64,000 nt of DNA from Blasia pusilla (GCA_050084515.1 CM114271.1:26722001-26786000); one strand, 5' to 3'. Counted from the stretch's first letter, positions 45,026 through 58,183 are shown. Notes: generated by a model from the sequence alone, not told the origin. Program-made: numbers and translations.

Positions 45026-47445
45026 TCATGGTCTATGTTCTATGAAATCCTCATAGTCATCACATGCAATTGCCTCATTCATAATAGTAGAATCAGGCCA
45101 CGTATGTGCCTTCACATCCCGTGGATGCAACCACCATCGTCTTTGATCCATAGGCAAAGAGGACATAGGAGACATATTCAACCTGCTCAATATAGATTTT
45201 GCTTCATCCAAACCCTCTTTAAGGGCATCAACTACCAGCTCATTAGTCTAAATCAATGAATAGTCAAATAGGTTAGGAGCATCTTCTCCTATACCTAACC
45301 GATTGAGAGTTCCCCGTACATAATCTTGCTTTGGGAGAGATTGACCAATCATTAATCCTTCTGGTCCAAAATTCCAAGCCAACCACTCTATTCAATCCCA
45401 CTATACTATACAACAAAGATCCAAAATCATACTTGCATTCATGGCCACTCATTGCATCTACCTTGTTGAAGAAGATCTCACAATAGTCAGATCCAAGAAG
45501 GTGAAATGGAACTTGCAAGTATGGATACTTATCCCGGAAAGCACACATTAGTAATATAATAAAATGGCAAGACATGTTGATATCATGAAAATCTTGCATT
45601 GATATCATGTTCTTCTCTATCACAGATCCTACACTCCCTACCACAGAATGATCACCATGTCTCAGCCAAAATCTCCATACTCGAAAGAATCACGATATTT
45701 TAGATGCCAAAATTAGACGACTCCTCAATTCATGCTTACATGAGAAGAAAATATCAATGTAATCATCACAAACCTCCAAGTATAGTTGGGTCTCTAGGCT
45801 TATGTCATGGCGAACATCCATTCTCTCAAACATATCTTGCAAACAAGCTTGCACTCTCTTTGAAGAAATTCGTTGAGGCCTATCCTAATTTTTCCTGGCA
45901 GTCCTACTCACATCATCCCACTTCAAGCCATGCTCATGAATTTTGTAGTGGTTATAGACATTTGTCACATATGATAGAGATGCATGTTGATCTCAAAGAA
46001 TACAAGTAGTTTAGCATCTATCCAATGGATTAATTGCTTTCTTTGCATTGTGAGATGCATCATGGTCTCCAAAGCCATATAGATCACCATAAGGAAGAAC
46101 ACAGACATAATATTGCCATCCTTCCCAGGTGGAGTAGAGTTAACACCTCTAAAATCCTCCATCATTAGTTTTCTACAACAAGCATCCCCGTCACTAGCAT
46201 GTCCTAAAAATGCTTGATACCAGCTCGAAAATACTCATCCCACATTGCTTTCAACTACACCCAATGTTGTCTCACCAGTGAATTTGTTATACGTGGCAAT
46301 AACAAAATGGCCAATTTAGGCATAAACTCATGAAGAGGATTTACAATGATAACTCTAGCATACATGCCTTTATAGTAACCATGGAAAGTACTTAAAATCT
46401 TGTGATAGCCCTCATCACCCTCCCCAACGAGTAATTCCATTCCATATGAATATTTCTGTTTCTCTTTGGGCCCACAAAACCCAATGAGGGTATTATAATT
46501 GGCCTCCCATCTGTCACACATGACTCTGCAATGTTAGGTTGTATTCACAAGGAACAAATCATTTAGTGTCTAATAATTTGTATTGCTGAATCTCAAACAC
46601 TCACCTAGGCCTCTCCTAAATCCTTGTTTTGTCCTATGCAAATATATATTATAGGGACATCTCGTTCAATACCAAGAGTTTGCTTTGATGCAGAAATAAT
46701 TATACCAATCTCCATTAATCTTTCTTTGCGCAATCCAACTCTGAAGGGTGGTGACTTGGCTCTTTCTTGCTTCAATGCTTGTAGACTTGGACCACCTGGG
46801 TTCTTCTGAAAGCAGTGGGCCCTTTGCCTACCAACAAATTGTAGCATTGCTTGGGCTATGGCTCTGGTTCTGGTTCTCTTACTATACCTAAAACCCTTGG
46901 CAGCCCTTGGTAGATTTCTAGCAACATCTGTCATGAAATCCCATAACCCTTCTTTGCCACCAAATGCTCAAGTCTTATGCCGATTCACTATATTCCTTTG
47001 GGACAGTCTCAAATCCTTCCTAGCTACTCCTAGCAATTCCTCTAGCTTCCTCCGCCTAGTACTCAAGGAAGCTACTTTGGCAGGATATTGTGGCAAAAGC
47101 CATCGTTGTTTTCTGAATTTGAAAGTCAAATTTGCAACTTTCTTTTTGTGCTCTGTCTTGCTGAGACAATCCAACCATACCCCCCTTGGTATCTCTAGCT
47201 CCTCTTGGCACTAAAGCTTCAACTTCCCTGTGCACACGACCAGGAAAATCATCCCACCGCTTTACTGACTCACATTTACTATATGTTAGGTTCAAAAACC
47301 CACCACCATTGTAAGACAACCTTCCACATAGTTTATGTCTAAAACAACCATGAATGGTCACCAGAGACTCTAGAGTAGGATTATAAACGTGTGCACAACA
47401 CGTTAACTCACAATCCCACAAGACCACAACAACCTTGATATCCAT
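45026..47445 (-). pseudogene. Decayed minus-strand coding region, family unknown, possibly a transposase-like gene
   Basis: At least seven protein-like frames run one after another on the minus strand between 47445 and 45026, interrupted by stops and frame changes. Notable blocks are VVVVLWDCELTCCAHVYNPT, PAKVASLSTRRRKLEELLGV, YARVIIVNPLHEFMPKLAIL, and FRDKYPYLQVPFHLLGSDY followed by CEIFFNKVDAMSG. A Gly-Ser-Asp...Cys-Glu-x-Phe-Phe motif near the C-terminal part recalls blocks in eukaryotic cut-and-paste transposases of the P/THAP type, but the match is too weak to name. Composition is more GC-rich than the flanks, as expected of former coding DNA. Confidence 0.45.
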
Positions 47446-47739
47446 TCAATCTCTTCTCCACTTAACCATTTCATCCCACAATCCCCAACAAAGCAAACTT
47501 AGTCGTGGATCTAGTGCTCAATCTAACCCACCTTTCTCAGCAGAGCTCCCAACCTTGGACTTATCTCTTGTGAAGAACTTCAGCGACCTACGAGGCTACT
47601 GGAAAGAGAAGTTTGAAGAAACAATCAACAACCAACCCAAATGTAGAAATTGGAGCAAAGTGATAAGTACAAAAACAATATATCATCATGATACCATCCT
47701 CCTCGATGACGAAAAACTTGTCAACGATTTGTAGAGACA

Positions 47740-50700
47740 ATCTCATATGACTACTAAAGCTCAAGTTGAACATCTATCGCATCATAGAAAGGTTTGTTCA
47801 AAATTTGTACTCGCAAAATTTCCCACTTTTCTCGCACATATTGGTGCTCATTAATTATTCACTTTGTTCCAAAAACATACATTGACTTTGCCAAAACGAC
47901 ATTGAAGGACATGCCTTAACTCTTGGAAGACAAATGTATTCACTTTGTGCCTCGATCAAAAGCACTAATAAAGTGCGTTAAAAATATTGGTATAGACTAT
48001 AATTGTTGGGATGATGAAACAAGCAACTGCCAAATGAGTCGAATAATAGATGAGCAAAAGATGTGAGTAACAACTTTCTAGGAGTTGAAATAAAAAACAT
48101 GTGCAATAGGGAAAAGTTTTCATTTTTCAATGTGTTTTTTATATGCAATTATGTTGCATATGGTCTTCGTGGTATAAACTTCAGTATTTTTAGTTTTAAC
48201 TTCCCCATTCTTAATTATTAGCTAAATAGAAAGAGGTTGTGGCACTTAGAGAGATATAGTTTAAAGAGAATATATGATATCACACAGACACAATCTATGA
48301 CATATTACAAACACTCAATTAGAGAGATTCAACCAAATTAGTTTCAAGAATTGCGTGTTGTAATATGACTTCCCATCGGCATACTAGTACATTTGTTAAC
48401 TACTAGAGCATATCAATGTATAGCAAAAATGATAATTTCCTGAGCCAATATAGAAACCTCAAACTTTGCACCAACATCTTTTTATGATGGTGTTCCTAGG
48501 ATTATAATTTGAAACACATATAAACATAACTCTACCTTCCTTCAACTTTATGCACATCACATCAGATTTCAAGAAATTAAACACCTTGTCGACTACATTT
48601 GATATTTGCTAACACAGATCTAAGTTACTTGAATCATCTTATAGAGGAAAATATGCTTGATCTAGTATAGTTCGCAAATTTATTATCAATATGATCGATA
48701 ATTATTCTACGTTGTTTCTTGTTCTAAATGGTATGATTTTATTTATATATGTATAAAAATTCATATGCTTTCCTTTTTTGCAGAAACACATGTTGTCTGA
48801 TTTGATCATTAAGGTTTATAATGCATGAGGAAACTATTATGCTAAGGGTCCTCAAAGTTGACACTTTTTAAATAGGCTACGTTCCTTATACTTAATTTTT
48901 CACAAACATTAGCTATCCACTTGATGAGACTGTCTTACTTAGTTGATCCAACCTATGTGATATATGAAATGAGTGTTTTAGCATATACTTTAGCAAAACC
49001 AGATTTTTTAGCAAGAGGCATATAGATAATATCACAAAAGTGTCTATCTGCATCTAAGTCTATTTTGCACATTTTCCTTTGTCATAAACATTTGCATTTT
49101 TAAAGTGATGCTTGAAATACGTTACATACATAATTACTTTCCAATCTATATTATTATTAGAGAGTGCCCTTTCATTTTGCAAACACCTCTCATCTTAACT
49201 CTTGGCATTTTCAGCCTATAAGATCACTTGTCTTCTAATTCAATAAGATCGCTCAAAATTGATTTAAATGATACTTGAAAACTTTTTATGGAATGTAGCA
49301 TCTATTGGACTATCTATCTTAAAATGTGGAATTTTTCTTCTGTATTAGATATAAATTATATAATGTTTTTATGTTGTTATATATAATGTATAATTGCCAA
49401 AGAACACTAAAATATTACATTTTAAAAACTTTTCTTCAATTTTTTGTATCAATTATGTAGGCTTTTCTAATTAGTTACAGTTGATTGCTATTAGTGAACG
49501 TAATACATTTTTGCCTTATGTTAATGCTATAACTTTGTTGTAGTTTTGCTCTGAATTTTTCAACATACATTTAAGCAAAAGATAACAATCACATGTAGTT
49601 ATGATTAATATGGCATGAAGTTGCAATCTCCTCAAAGATGTCGCTCATCTATTTTGGAGATACCTCTGGCAAAAGTCACAATTGACACACCGAATGATGA
49701 TAGTGTGCCAATTTACTTGTACGAGATGAAACATTGAAGTTGTACGAGACCAATGAAAAGAGTAAAAAAAAACCACCTTGATAGAATCAACACGCTATTG
49801 AGAACTATCAACGAAGATGAAATAGATAGCATCAACAAAATTTTGACATTGCATAAATCTTTGATAAAACTTAAAGCTGAAATGCGATAGTTTGTTGAGT
49901 ATATTTTTCAAAATTATATTCCGGATCATGAACGGACAAAAAATAAGAATTATTTTCTTACAATTGTCCACATGGCATGAACGCATTGCTACTCAATTCG
50001 GTCCTCGAGTTTTCACGTAGCACTTTTAGCACTCCATAATAATCAATTTGATAGTTATAAAATGCATTTTTACACCATTGGATGATAAATTTGTTAAAAA
50101 TATAAACTAAATAAAAATGCCTATTTTACTTGTAGATTGGTGTATGCTTGATGTTGCTCACGCATCCATTTGGATAATTTTAAGGCATCAATTTGTGCTT
50201 TACCATTTGTGATATTGACCTTAGATTTAAAAGTGCATTACCTTAGTTGAATATAGATTTTTCTGCATATGAGCTACGAAGGCTTCATGGTTTGGATGTC
50301 CATTGCAAAGTGAAGTGATGATTGTTAGCTACTTTAGTACGCATAGTTGGAACACTAATTGTTCAATTGAATTGATATGCCCATGCATACTTAAGAGATT
50401 ATAGTCAATTAAAACTAGCATAACGAATCTGGATTTATGTAAAATATGAAACTACTCACTTGCATTACAATTTTAACAATGCACATTTCTCAATTCTAAT
50501 GTTTTAGTAGGAGTACTTCAATTCATGCTAATGTTAATGCTTGTTGTGTTGCTCATGTAACTTTATAGACTAGTAAGTTTATGCATATCTTTGTATTACA
50601 TACTATTTATAATCATGCAATGCATGATTATAAATAGTAAGATATGCCCAAATAATACATAGTACGAAAAAATATACAGATTACACTTTTAAATTTGGAA

Positions 50701-51600
50701 ATTTAAACACAAGTTAGAATCGTATTCATCCAAAATGCCACGTGTCAATCAATGGGAATGTCGTAACTTGAAGAAGTGGTATACAATAATAATTTAGATA
50801 TGTATATAATCCTTTAACATTTTGTGTTTATACACACATCCAAAATCTTTCTTACTTACCATTTCTTGTTCATTTCTCAAACTTTGGCTTATCGCAATAG
50901 TCCCAACACAACACATCTTTGGCTATGTTGGCAGGAATTCATTCAAATAAAATAACATCATTTTAAAGTTTTTCAACTTTGCAACGTATCTCCACCAAAT
51001 TTCATTTAGGTTTTGTTTCAATTTAGTTTACTATTTGACAAGCTCAACAACACACCCCACAATCGTTGGCTTGTGTGCCTAAGGAGTTTAAAAATGCTTC
51101 CAATTAAGTTACACATGGATAGTTTATGTCACTACCCTCCAAAAAATCTTCACAACATTTTATGAAGCCATTCGGCAGCGTGCGCTTACTGTTTTTTTAA
51201 AGCTTTGTACATCTTCTATGCCCATCTACGTTCCAAATCATATGTAGGTGCGCCGCATTATTCTTCGAGAATTTACTTCATTAATTACGGCCTCTACAAG
51301 TTCTCGTTGTTATTTTTTCTGGTCATCTAGACTATCCACGTGTCTTATGCACGCGTATGTCAATTACTTTCTTCTCCACTTGTCTTAGAGGCCGAGATTG
51401 CACATCGGTCAATTTAATCCAAGATTTTTCTCGCCCCATTAAACCGAGTCTTACATGGCCAAAAACTCCAACCAAAGATGAAACACCAAACATGAAAAGG
51501 AAAAAAAAATAGAAAAGATACGGACCGCACAATCCCCACTCACCCCTCCAAATACCCCAAATAACCTAAAAGAAAACAAAACAAGCCAAGTTGGCAGGAT
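47740..51600. other. AT-rich gene-poor stretch
   Basis: No supportable gene. It contains a Helitron 5'-end-like string at 49148 ('tctatattattattagagag'), the inverted repeat at 50583-50647, and a sequence at 51288-51345 ('cggcctctacaagttctcgt') shared with 28797-28862. Confidence 0.45.
50583..50647. repeat. Perfect foldback, 18-bp arms with 3-nt loop and outer 8-bp extension
   Basis: 'tactatttataatcatgc' at 50601-50618 and its exact complement at 50622-50639 flank 'aat'. Outside them 'gcatatct' (50583-50590) pairs with 'agatatgc' (50640-50647) across a ten-base bulge. Confidence 0.9.
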
Positions 51601-51619
51601 GGACCCATACATACGGGGA

Positions 51620-52372
51620 TAGACACGCAAGGAGAGCAGCTTGGTTGATTAAATAAAGTTTAATTCCGATTTATTTATTGAAACGAAAAGCGCCAGTAAA
51701 ATTCGGGCACGGGCAGGGACCGTGCCCGTGCCCCATGAAGGAAGGACGGACGGGCTAAGGACTGGCTAAGGACGGGCTGAAGAAGAGGTGGCTAAGCCAA
51801 GAGCGAGGATTGGAACGGATTCCTCCCCTCTGGTAAAAGGGGAGGAATTACTCAGTGGGCCCCCCCCCCCCGCGGGGCTCCGAGGAGGAGGAGGTACGGT
51901 ACTGTTCGTGATCGGGAAAGGAGAGGAAGGGGAAGAGAGAAAAACTTTCCTTTCGAGGTTTCGTGGGAAATGTGCTCGCGAAGTCATCTGGTCTATGGAA
52001 CTCGTGTGGGTCGTGTCTCGGTCAGACGGAAGCCTGTCGATACGTCTCTCGTGGTCCATAGTTGCGCCCTTTGCTCCTCGCAGCTGAAGCATTTTGCTGC
52101 GGCGGCTGTTGGTGTATGGCCCGGGTGGTCACCGAGGTGCCCGGCGGGGTTTGTAGGCTCGCTTGTTGTCGCATCGTCATCCTTGAGTATTGAGGTCGTG
52201 GAAGGGGGCCTGCAGCGAAGAACCGTAGACCTAGCCGGGGCGAAACGTGCTCAAGATCCCTTAGAAGAAGATTAAGATTAAGAAGAAGAAGAAGAAGGAG
52301 AAGAAGAAGGAGAAGGAGAAGAGAACTCCACGAGTTCTGGTGCGTTGCATTCGTTTGTATGCACTGCACGTT

Positions 52373-52416
<44 letters not shown>

Positions 52417-52779
52417 CCTTTAATGTCTTGTCTAACGTCGTGTGCTTCCTCCGTCAATTGCAATCTCGCCCTTTCTCTCCCCCTTTGACTTTCTCCTTCG
52501 GTGCTTGAAGCTCATGGTCAGGATTGTCTTTCCTAGGATCAAAGCGAACCCTGCCTCTTTAATCTAGACAAGGATCCCTCCCTCCCTCTCTCCTCCCTCC
52601 TCCCTCTTTCCTTCCTCCTTCCTCTCTCTCTCCCTCTCTCCCTCTCTCCCTCCCTCTCTTTCTGCAATAGCCGATCTCATATCGTCGTCGTTAGGTCGGT
52701 CTGTCCTCCACTCGAATTCGAAAAATTTTCTTCACGCCTGGAATTGGAGACGCCTTGGCGTACGCCCTAAACGCTCTCG
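51620..52779 (+). promoter_or_regulatory. Promoter and 5' leader of the Ariadne gene, with simple repeats
   Basis: In order: a GC-rich stem-loop at 51704-51732 (arms 'gggcacgg' and 'ccgtgccc'); a GAA/AGA-rich run at 52262-52320; a (GA)n microsatellite of about 20 units at 52374-52412; and a C/T-rich run at about 52566-52660. GA and CT runs are common in plant core promoters and leaders and can bind BBR/BPC factors; their role here is inferred. An upstream frame at 51970-52275 has no recognisable domain. Confidence 0.45.
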
Positions 52780-54387
52780 ATGGACTCCGAAGATGAAATG
52801 CAGGATGCTTGGGATGGAACATCGGACGGGGACTTCTACGATAGGAACGAAGAGGACGACGAGGCGAGTGAGAATACCATGGGCAGTGATGATGACGATG
52901 ACGAGCCGGACTACGGTTTCGATGATTCCGTAACCGATGACGTTAATGTGAGTTCTAGGCTTCCGCAGTCCAATTATACGATTCTCAGTGAGAGGGACAT
53001 TCGCCAGCGACAAGAAGAAGCGGTGACCACAATCACAAATTTCCTTTCCCTGTCGAGGACTGAAGCTGGGATTCTCCTGCGATACTTCAAGTGGAGTGTC
53101 AGCAAAGTGAATGATGAGTGGTTTGCAGATGAAGAGCGCGTGCGACGAAGTGTAGGTCTAGTTTCAACACCGGCAGATCGCAGGAAGTTTCAGCCTTCGG
53201 AGCTCACATGTGGAATCTGCTTTGATAGACAGCCTCTTGAGAGAATGAGGGCGCCAGCGTGCGGCCACTACTTCTGCGACGTCTGTTGGACAGGATATAT
53301 ACACACCGCAATCAACGACGGGCCGGGCTGCCTTACCCTGCACTGTGCTGACCCATCATGTGGTGCTGCTATCGGTGAGGACATGGTCCTGTCCTTGGTT
53401 TGTAATGAAGATCGGGGGAAGTATACTCAATATCTGCTGAGATCCTACGTAGAGGACAACAGAAAGGCAAAGTGGTGCCCGGCACCAGGTTGTGATTATG
53501 CGGTGGAATTTGTTCCTGGAGTAGGTTCATACGACATTACTTGCAAGTGCTCATTCAACTTCTGCTGGAACTGCCTGGAAGAGGCACACCGTCCTGTCGA
53601 TTGTGATACGGTTGGGAAGTGGATTCGGAAGAACAGTGCAGAGTCAGAGAACATGAATTGGATTCTAGCAAATTCCAAACCTTGTCCAAAGTGCAAACGC
53701 CCAATTGAGAAAAATCAAGGTTGTATGCATATCACATGTACTCCTCCCTGTAAATATGAGTTTTGCTGGCTATGTCTTGGCGCTTGGACAGACCACGGTG
53801 AGAGAACCGGAGGATTCTATGCGTGCAACCGTTATGAAATTGCAAAGCAGGAGGGTGTTTATGATGAAGCAGAACGTCGACGAGAGATGGCTAAGAATTC
53901 CCTGGAACGGTATACTCATTATTATGAACGGTGGGCCACAAACGAGTCCTCAAGGGCGAAAGCACTTTCTGATCTCCAACAAATGCAGGCTGTCCACATT
54001 GAGAAGCTCAGTGACAAGCAATGCCAACCTGTATCTCAGCTCAAATTCGTGACAGAAGCCTGGCTCCAGATTGTGGAGTGTCGCCGAGTTCTGAAATGGA
54101 CATATGCATATGGCTACTACCTTCCTGAGAATGAACAAGCCAAGCGACAGTTTTTCGAGTATTTACAGGGGGATGCAGAGGCTGGACTGGAAAGACTCCA
54201 TCAATGTGCAGAGAAGGATTTACAGGGTTTCCTTGAAGGGGATGTTCCTCAAAACAAGTTCAATGATTTCCGCACCAAACTAGCAGGGTTGACTAGTGTG
54301 ACAAGAGCATACTTTGAGAATCTGGTCCGAGCCTTGGAAAATGGACTCGCAGATGTTGACATATCCAGGGGGAGTCGACAAAGGTAG
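52780..54387 (+). CDS. ARI: Ariadne-type RBR E3 ubiquitin ligase, intronless
   Basis: A single 535-residue frame, close to the ~560 of Arabidopsis ARI7/ARI8. Order: acidic N-terminus (1-55); UBA-like region at about 70-125 ([20 protein letters not shown]); RING1 from C144 ([20 protein letters not shown]); IBR at about 210-275 ([21 protein letters not shown]); RING2 from C302 with catalytic Cys315 in NQGCMHITC and [15 protein letters not shown]; then the C-terminal Ariadne domain ([45 protein letters not shown]). RBR ligases pass ubiquitin from E2 to the RING2 cysteine and then to substrate; the Ariadne domain autoinhibits until neddylated cullin-RING ligase binds. All zinc ligands I checked are present. 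Relatives in seed plants have many introns, so this may be a retrogene; an A-rich run at 54655-54675 lies 270 bases past the stop. Confidence 0.95.
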   Translation: MDSEDEMQDAWDGTSDGDFYDRNEEDDEASENTMGSDDDDDEPDYGFDDSVTDDVNVSSRLPQSNYTILSERDIRQRQEEAVTTITNFLSLSRTEAGILLRYFKWSVSKVNDEWFADEERVRRSVGLVSTPADRRKFQPSELTCGICFDRQPLERMRAPACGHYFCDVCWTGYIHTAINDGPGCLTLHCADPSCGAAIGEDMVLSLVCNEDRGKYTQYLLRSYVEDNRKAKWCPAPGCDYAVEFVPGVGSYDITCKCSFNFCWNCLEEAHRPVDCDTVGKWIRKNSAESENMNWILANSKPCPKCKRPIEKNQGCMHITCTPPCKYEFCWLCLGAWTDHGERTGGFYACNRYEIAKQEGVYDEAERRREMAKNSLERYTHYYERWATNESSRAKALSDLQQMQAVHIEKLSDKQCQPVSQLKFVTEAWLQIVECRRVLKWTYAYGYYLPENEQAKRQFFEYLQGDAEAGLERLHQCAEKDLQGFLEGDVPQNKFNDFRTKLAGLTSVTRAYFENLVRALENGLADVDISRGSRQR

Positions 54388-54689
54388 CAGTAGTCCTCAG
54401 GCTTAGGGTAACTGTAAGGGCAGGGAAGGCAGGCCTGAAGTTCTCCACATCAAAATTGGTTACACCAGCCGGAGTGGGGTGATTACAGACTGGTCTTTGT
54501 GAGCATTGCAAGTATGTCAATGTCATTCCCAACTCTCACTGCATTGTCTGCAATCATCTACAACCCTAGGCATGTACATAAGATGTATACACTCAAACTT
54601 ACTCTTCAAGCTGTTTATTTTCATCCATATGTATCCTTGTATGGCTTTTGATCAAAGAAAGAAAAAGAAAAAAACATTGAAACTTAATG

Positions 54690-56900
54690 CCAATTGCCAA
54701 ACAGAGGAGTCCGGGGTTGATGGTTAGAAGCTATCAACAAGTAGGGCAGGTTGGTGGGTCTAGCTGTTCAACACTAGAACAGATTCCCGGGATCTTAGTG
54801 TTTGATGACGAGAGCATGCAATCTCGGGAACGACACTTCAGTGTCAGGCATTTGCATGTTCCCCAACTGCTGAATTCTCCATCAGTTTGCAAGTACGCTA
54901 ACCATCTTTAGTCACAGATTGAACTTGGGGTACTGAAGTTGAATTGCACACATGCAAGGTTCTTGTTTCCATCCATTCCAATTTTCTTGTAGAGCATGTC
55001 TCCCTCTCCTGATTGTTCTGTTCAATTATCACCAGGATTTAAGTGTGTTGCAGAGAGGATTGTTGCACTCCTGGTTTTAGTGCCAGTGGTCGTGTGATGT
55101 GGGATAACTAGAATGATAATAGGGTTCTGACAAAGGTATGTATGTGAACAATGTGGAAGACTGCTTGCTTGCCTGGAATATTATTTACACTTACACCACA
55201 GCTTGTTTCAGAGGACTTGAGATGAAGTCCTTATGAACTGCATCTCAAGGAGTGTTAGGGGAACTGAGTAGTCTCGACAGTTTCAGAGGATTAGAGATGA
55301 AGTCCTTATGAACTGCAATTCATGGAGTGATGTGGAACTGAGTAGTCTCTGAGCATTTCCACCCTTTCCTATAGAGTCTGACTGGCCAACACAGGTACCA
55401 AGGAAAGTCCAAGGAGAAATGATCCACCCTACCTGCGCAATCTGTCTGTTTATTGAAGGCCTGTGTGGGGGGGAGGCAGGGAAAATTTGAGAGGAGAGAA
55501 GACTGCCATGTTCCAGACACCCGAACATCGGTGGCCTTCTGGAGGGGAGGGGGAGGGTATGTCACAGGGAGAAGTTTGAGGTTTAAATCACCTGTTCCAC
55601 CCCTTAACCCTCTTCATGTGGGCTAGAGAGGATGCGAATGAGGACTGATGATACCCAAGCGGTTTTCGCACGAGTTTAGGTGGAAGTGTGCATATACTCG
55701 GTAGTGGAAGGAAGAAGCTCTTTGTCGTCCGTTGTGTTGGGAACGAATTAAAAACGTGGACCTTGATTCCTTGGTCTTTGTGTAAGCGCAAATAAATAAA
55801 CTGAACCTGAAGTCCTTGGAATTCATGGGGGAATTTGGCGAAGACCCACATGGCCAAGGGAACTCGACAGCATGACATGTCTGCTCAGCCACCAAATCAC
55901 AAGTCCCTGCAATGAATGCACGCCATGAGTCCCAGGTTTATTTATTCGGCCACTCGCGGGGAAAGCAAGCAGGAGGGCACGCTACATTCTCTGCCCCAGT
56001 CCAAGGCCGTGAATGCTAACTATATGAAGTACACAGAGGTCGGCCGCCTCAGCAAACGCCTTGTCGCACTTCAGAGTTGAGCACGCCACGTCTATCCGTA
56101 ACAGCGATTAATGCCTGGGTGAAGTTCACTACTTGTAATTGATCACCCACGTGTATTTGAATATTTTACAATGACTTGCAAATGTCTTGCCTTGCGTCCG
56201 CTCTCAACTTGGAGCAATTACTTCCAAGCTTTCGGGATCGCTCTTTCCTCAGCCGGCCGCCTCGTCTTCACCAGTCGGCGAAGACGAGGCATCACAAAGC
56301 TCCATTTCCTGGCGAAGCAATCCATAAAGTAACTTGGAAAGGATAGCAATGAGATAAGCTTATAAACTTGGCGATAATGGCGAGATTCGATAGGCTCGAA
56401 CAGGTGCATCCAACTAGTATGGTGGGAATACTCTCCACCCCTCGTTGGATCGCAGATTTACCGTCTCACTAAAGTCGTTTTACTGGGATGACACCCACAA
56501 AACCTGCTCAGTTCCCACACGTTCTGCGCATGTCTCAGCGCCTCAAAATGGACTTAAAAAAAGCTTCCAACCATAGTTGACACGGCCGCTTTTCCACCGC
56601 TTCGAAAAAAGTGAAATAAAATATCGCTCCCGCTCAACAGATAAGGGCTCTGCGGAGATCGTGCCGCCCTCGAGACGATCATGCACCCCGACCTTTTCCA
56701 CATGAGAGGCGAACAGCTCTGCTCCGCAATCGGAGCAACGGAACAAACGATGCACTTGCGCTCAACATAGCGATGCTGGTCAATGACAGCACCTGTTCTT
56801 GATCATGTAATTCTATCGGTCCGACATTTCTAGACTCTGCCGTGCCCTTTCGTTGCAGTAGTGGATGGCATTCGATTATTCTTTTGACAGTCCGCATTCA
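54690..56900. other. Intergenic region between the Ariadne gene and IspF
   Basis: No supportable gene. It contains the 75-bp tandem duplication at 55206-55355. The rest is mixed-composition DNA with short frames and no motifs, probably 3' flanks of the two convergent genes. Confidence 0.5.
55206..55355. repeat. 75-bp tandem duplication
   Basis: Two units start with 'tttcagagga' at 55206 and 55281 and share 'gagatgaagtccttatgaac' and 'ggaactgagtagtctc'. They differ by a handful of substitutions and short indels. Confidence 0.9.
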
Positions 56901-56908
56901 CACATCTC

Positions 56909-58183
56909 CTATCTGCGCATAAGTAACACTACTGTGTGAGCAGCGATGCTCCGGTTTTCACCTAGACTGTCGACTTTCTCGTGCGTTTTTGCTTTCAAGT
57001 TCACCACCGACGGAGAAGCTTGGAGCAACTCGCAGAGGTTGGCTCTAATGGCCTCTTTGTGAGGGCTCAACTTAGGTCTTTGGAGTATCAATGTTGCATC
57101 CAAATTGCCAAGAACATAACCAGCCTCGTGCATTCGCCGCACCTGTACATCCTCCCCGCAGTCCACCTTCTGGTCAGCGAAGTCACCGCATGACCGTGAC
57201 ACTCGTAGCTGCCAATGAAAGAATTTGGAACAAAGAACGAGAGACAGAAGTGTAGGGCGAGCTGAGGAGAGCTTTTCGACTTACAGCTTCCTTCATGAAA
57301 ACATCAGACGTGCATCCCTTCCATTTCGGATCGTTGTCCGGGAAGATCTGCCCGATGTCCGGAAGACCCAGGGCTCCCAAAATTGCGTCTACAACGCAGT
57401 GATACAACACATCCCCTGTCCATAAAGAGAATCACGGGAAAGTGAAAATGGAATCCACAGCATTTTACTCGTAACTCGCTTGTCCGATAAGCCTTGATCC
57501 CAACGGCACATTCATCGCGCCATGGAAAACAACAGTGGCGAGGGCCGAAATTGACAGAGATGTGGTGAGACAGGTCTAGACACTACTAATGCAAAGTGAT
57601 CGAAACGCGCATGTCCAATGAATTGCATCAAACAAAGTTCCCGGCGCTAGTGTAGAGGAGGGAGTACCATCGGAGTGGGCCTCACAGCCTCGGTCATGGG
57701 GAATGGTGACTCCACCGATGATGAGAGGAAGGTCGGGCTCTAACCGATGCAGGTCAAATCCATGCCCGATTCTGAAAGGTAGCACGGGCGCCTCTTTCAC
57801 TCCTGATGCGGCGTGCACTTCATCAAGCACCGTGTTAATTGCCGAACACGACGACTTCCGAGGGCATCTCGTTTTCGCAATCGCCGCAGTCAAATTTCTC
57901 CTGTAAGAAAATTTCCGCGACGATGAGCTCCACCATGCGCGCTCCAGAAGCTCAATTTGCAAAACTCCTACCAACCAGTTGGTTATGGACACTCTACCTG
58001 ACAGGAGACGTTACCTGAAGGACGATTGCACCCGTGAGCCAGAAAAGAATTCGCTGACGAGAAGCCAAAATAAGAATTCGATGAGGAGGACGCACACGCG
58101 TTGCTCCTCACTGGCGAAGCTCCCACAACCATCGAGCCGGACACCCTCTCCAGGCATCCCACGCTCTGCACTGCTGTTGCCAT
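56909..58183 (-). CDS. ispF: 2-C-methyl-D-erythritol 2,4-cyclodiphosphate synthase, plastid
   Basis: It converts CDP-methylerythritol 2-phosphate to the cyclic diphosphate in the plastid MEP isoprenoid pathway. Conserved exons on the minus strand: up to 57668 ([20 protein letters not shown] then [17 protein letters not shown]), 57285-57415 ([20 protein letters not shown] then [13 protein letters not shown] and FMKEA), and 56909-57142 ([52 protein letters not shown]). Metal ligands D and H in GFDLHR and H in CEAHSDGD are present, as is the TxEKxxxxG block. These junctions keep frame. The 5' part is less certain: [20 protein letters not shown] (ATG at 58181-58183) looks like a transit peptide, but joining it needs either a 47-nt intron or a weak GTGCAA donor. 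The alternative start is the ATG at 57992. Confidence 0.92.
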
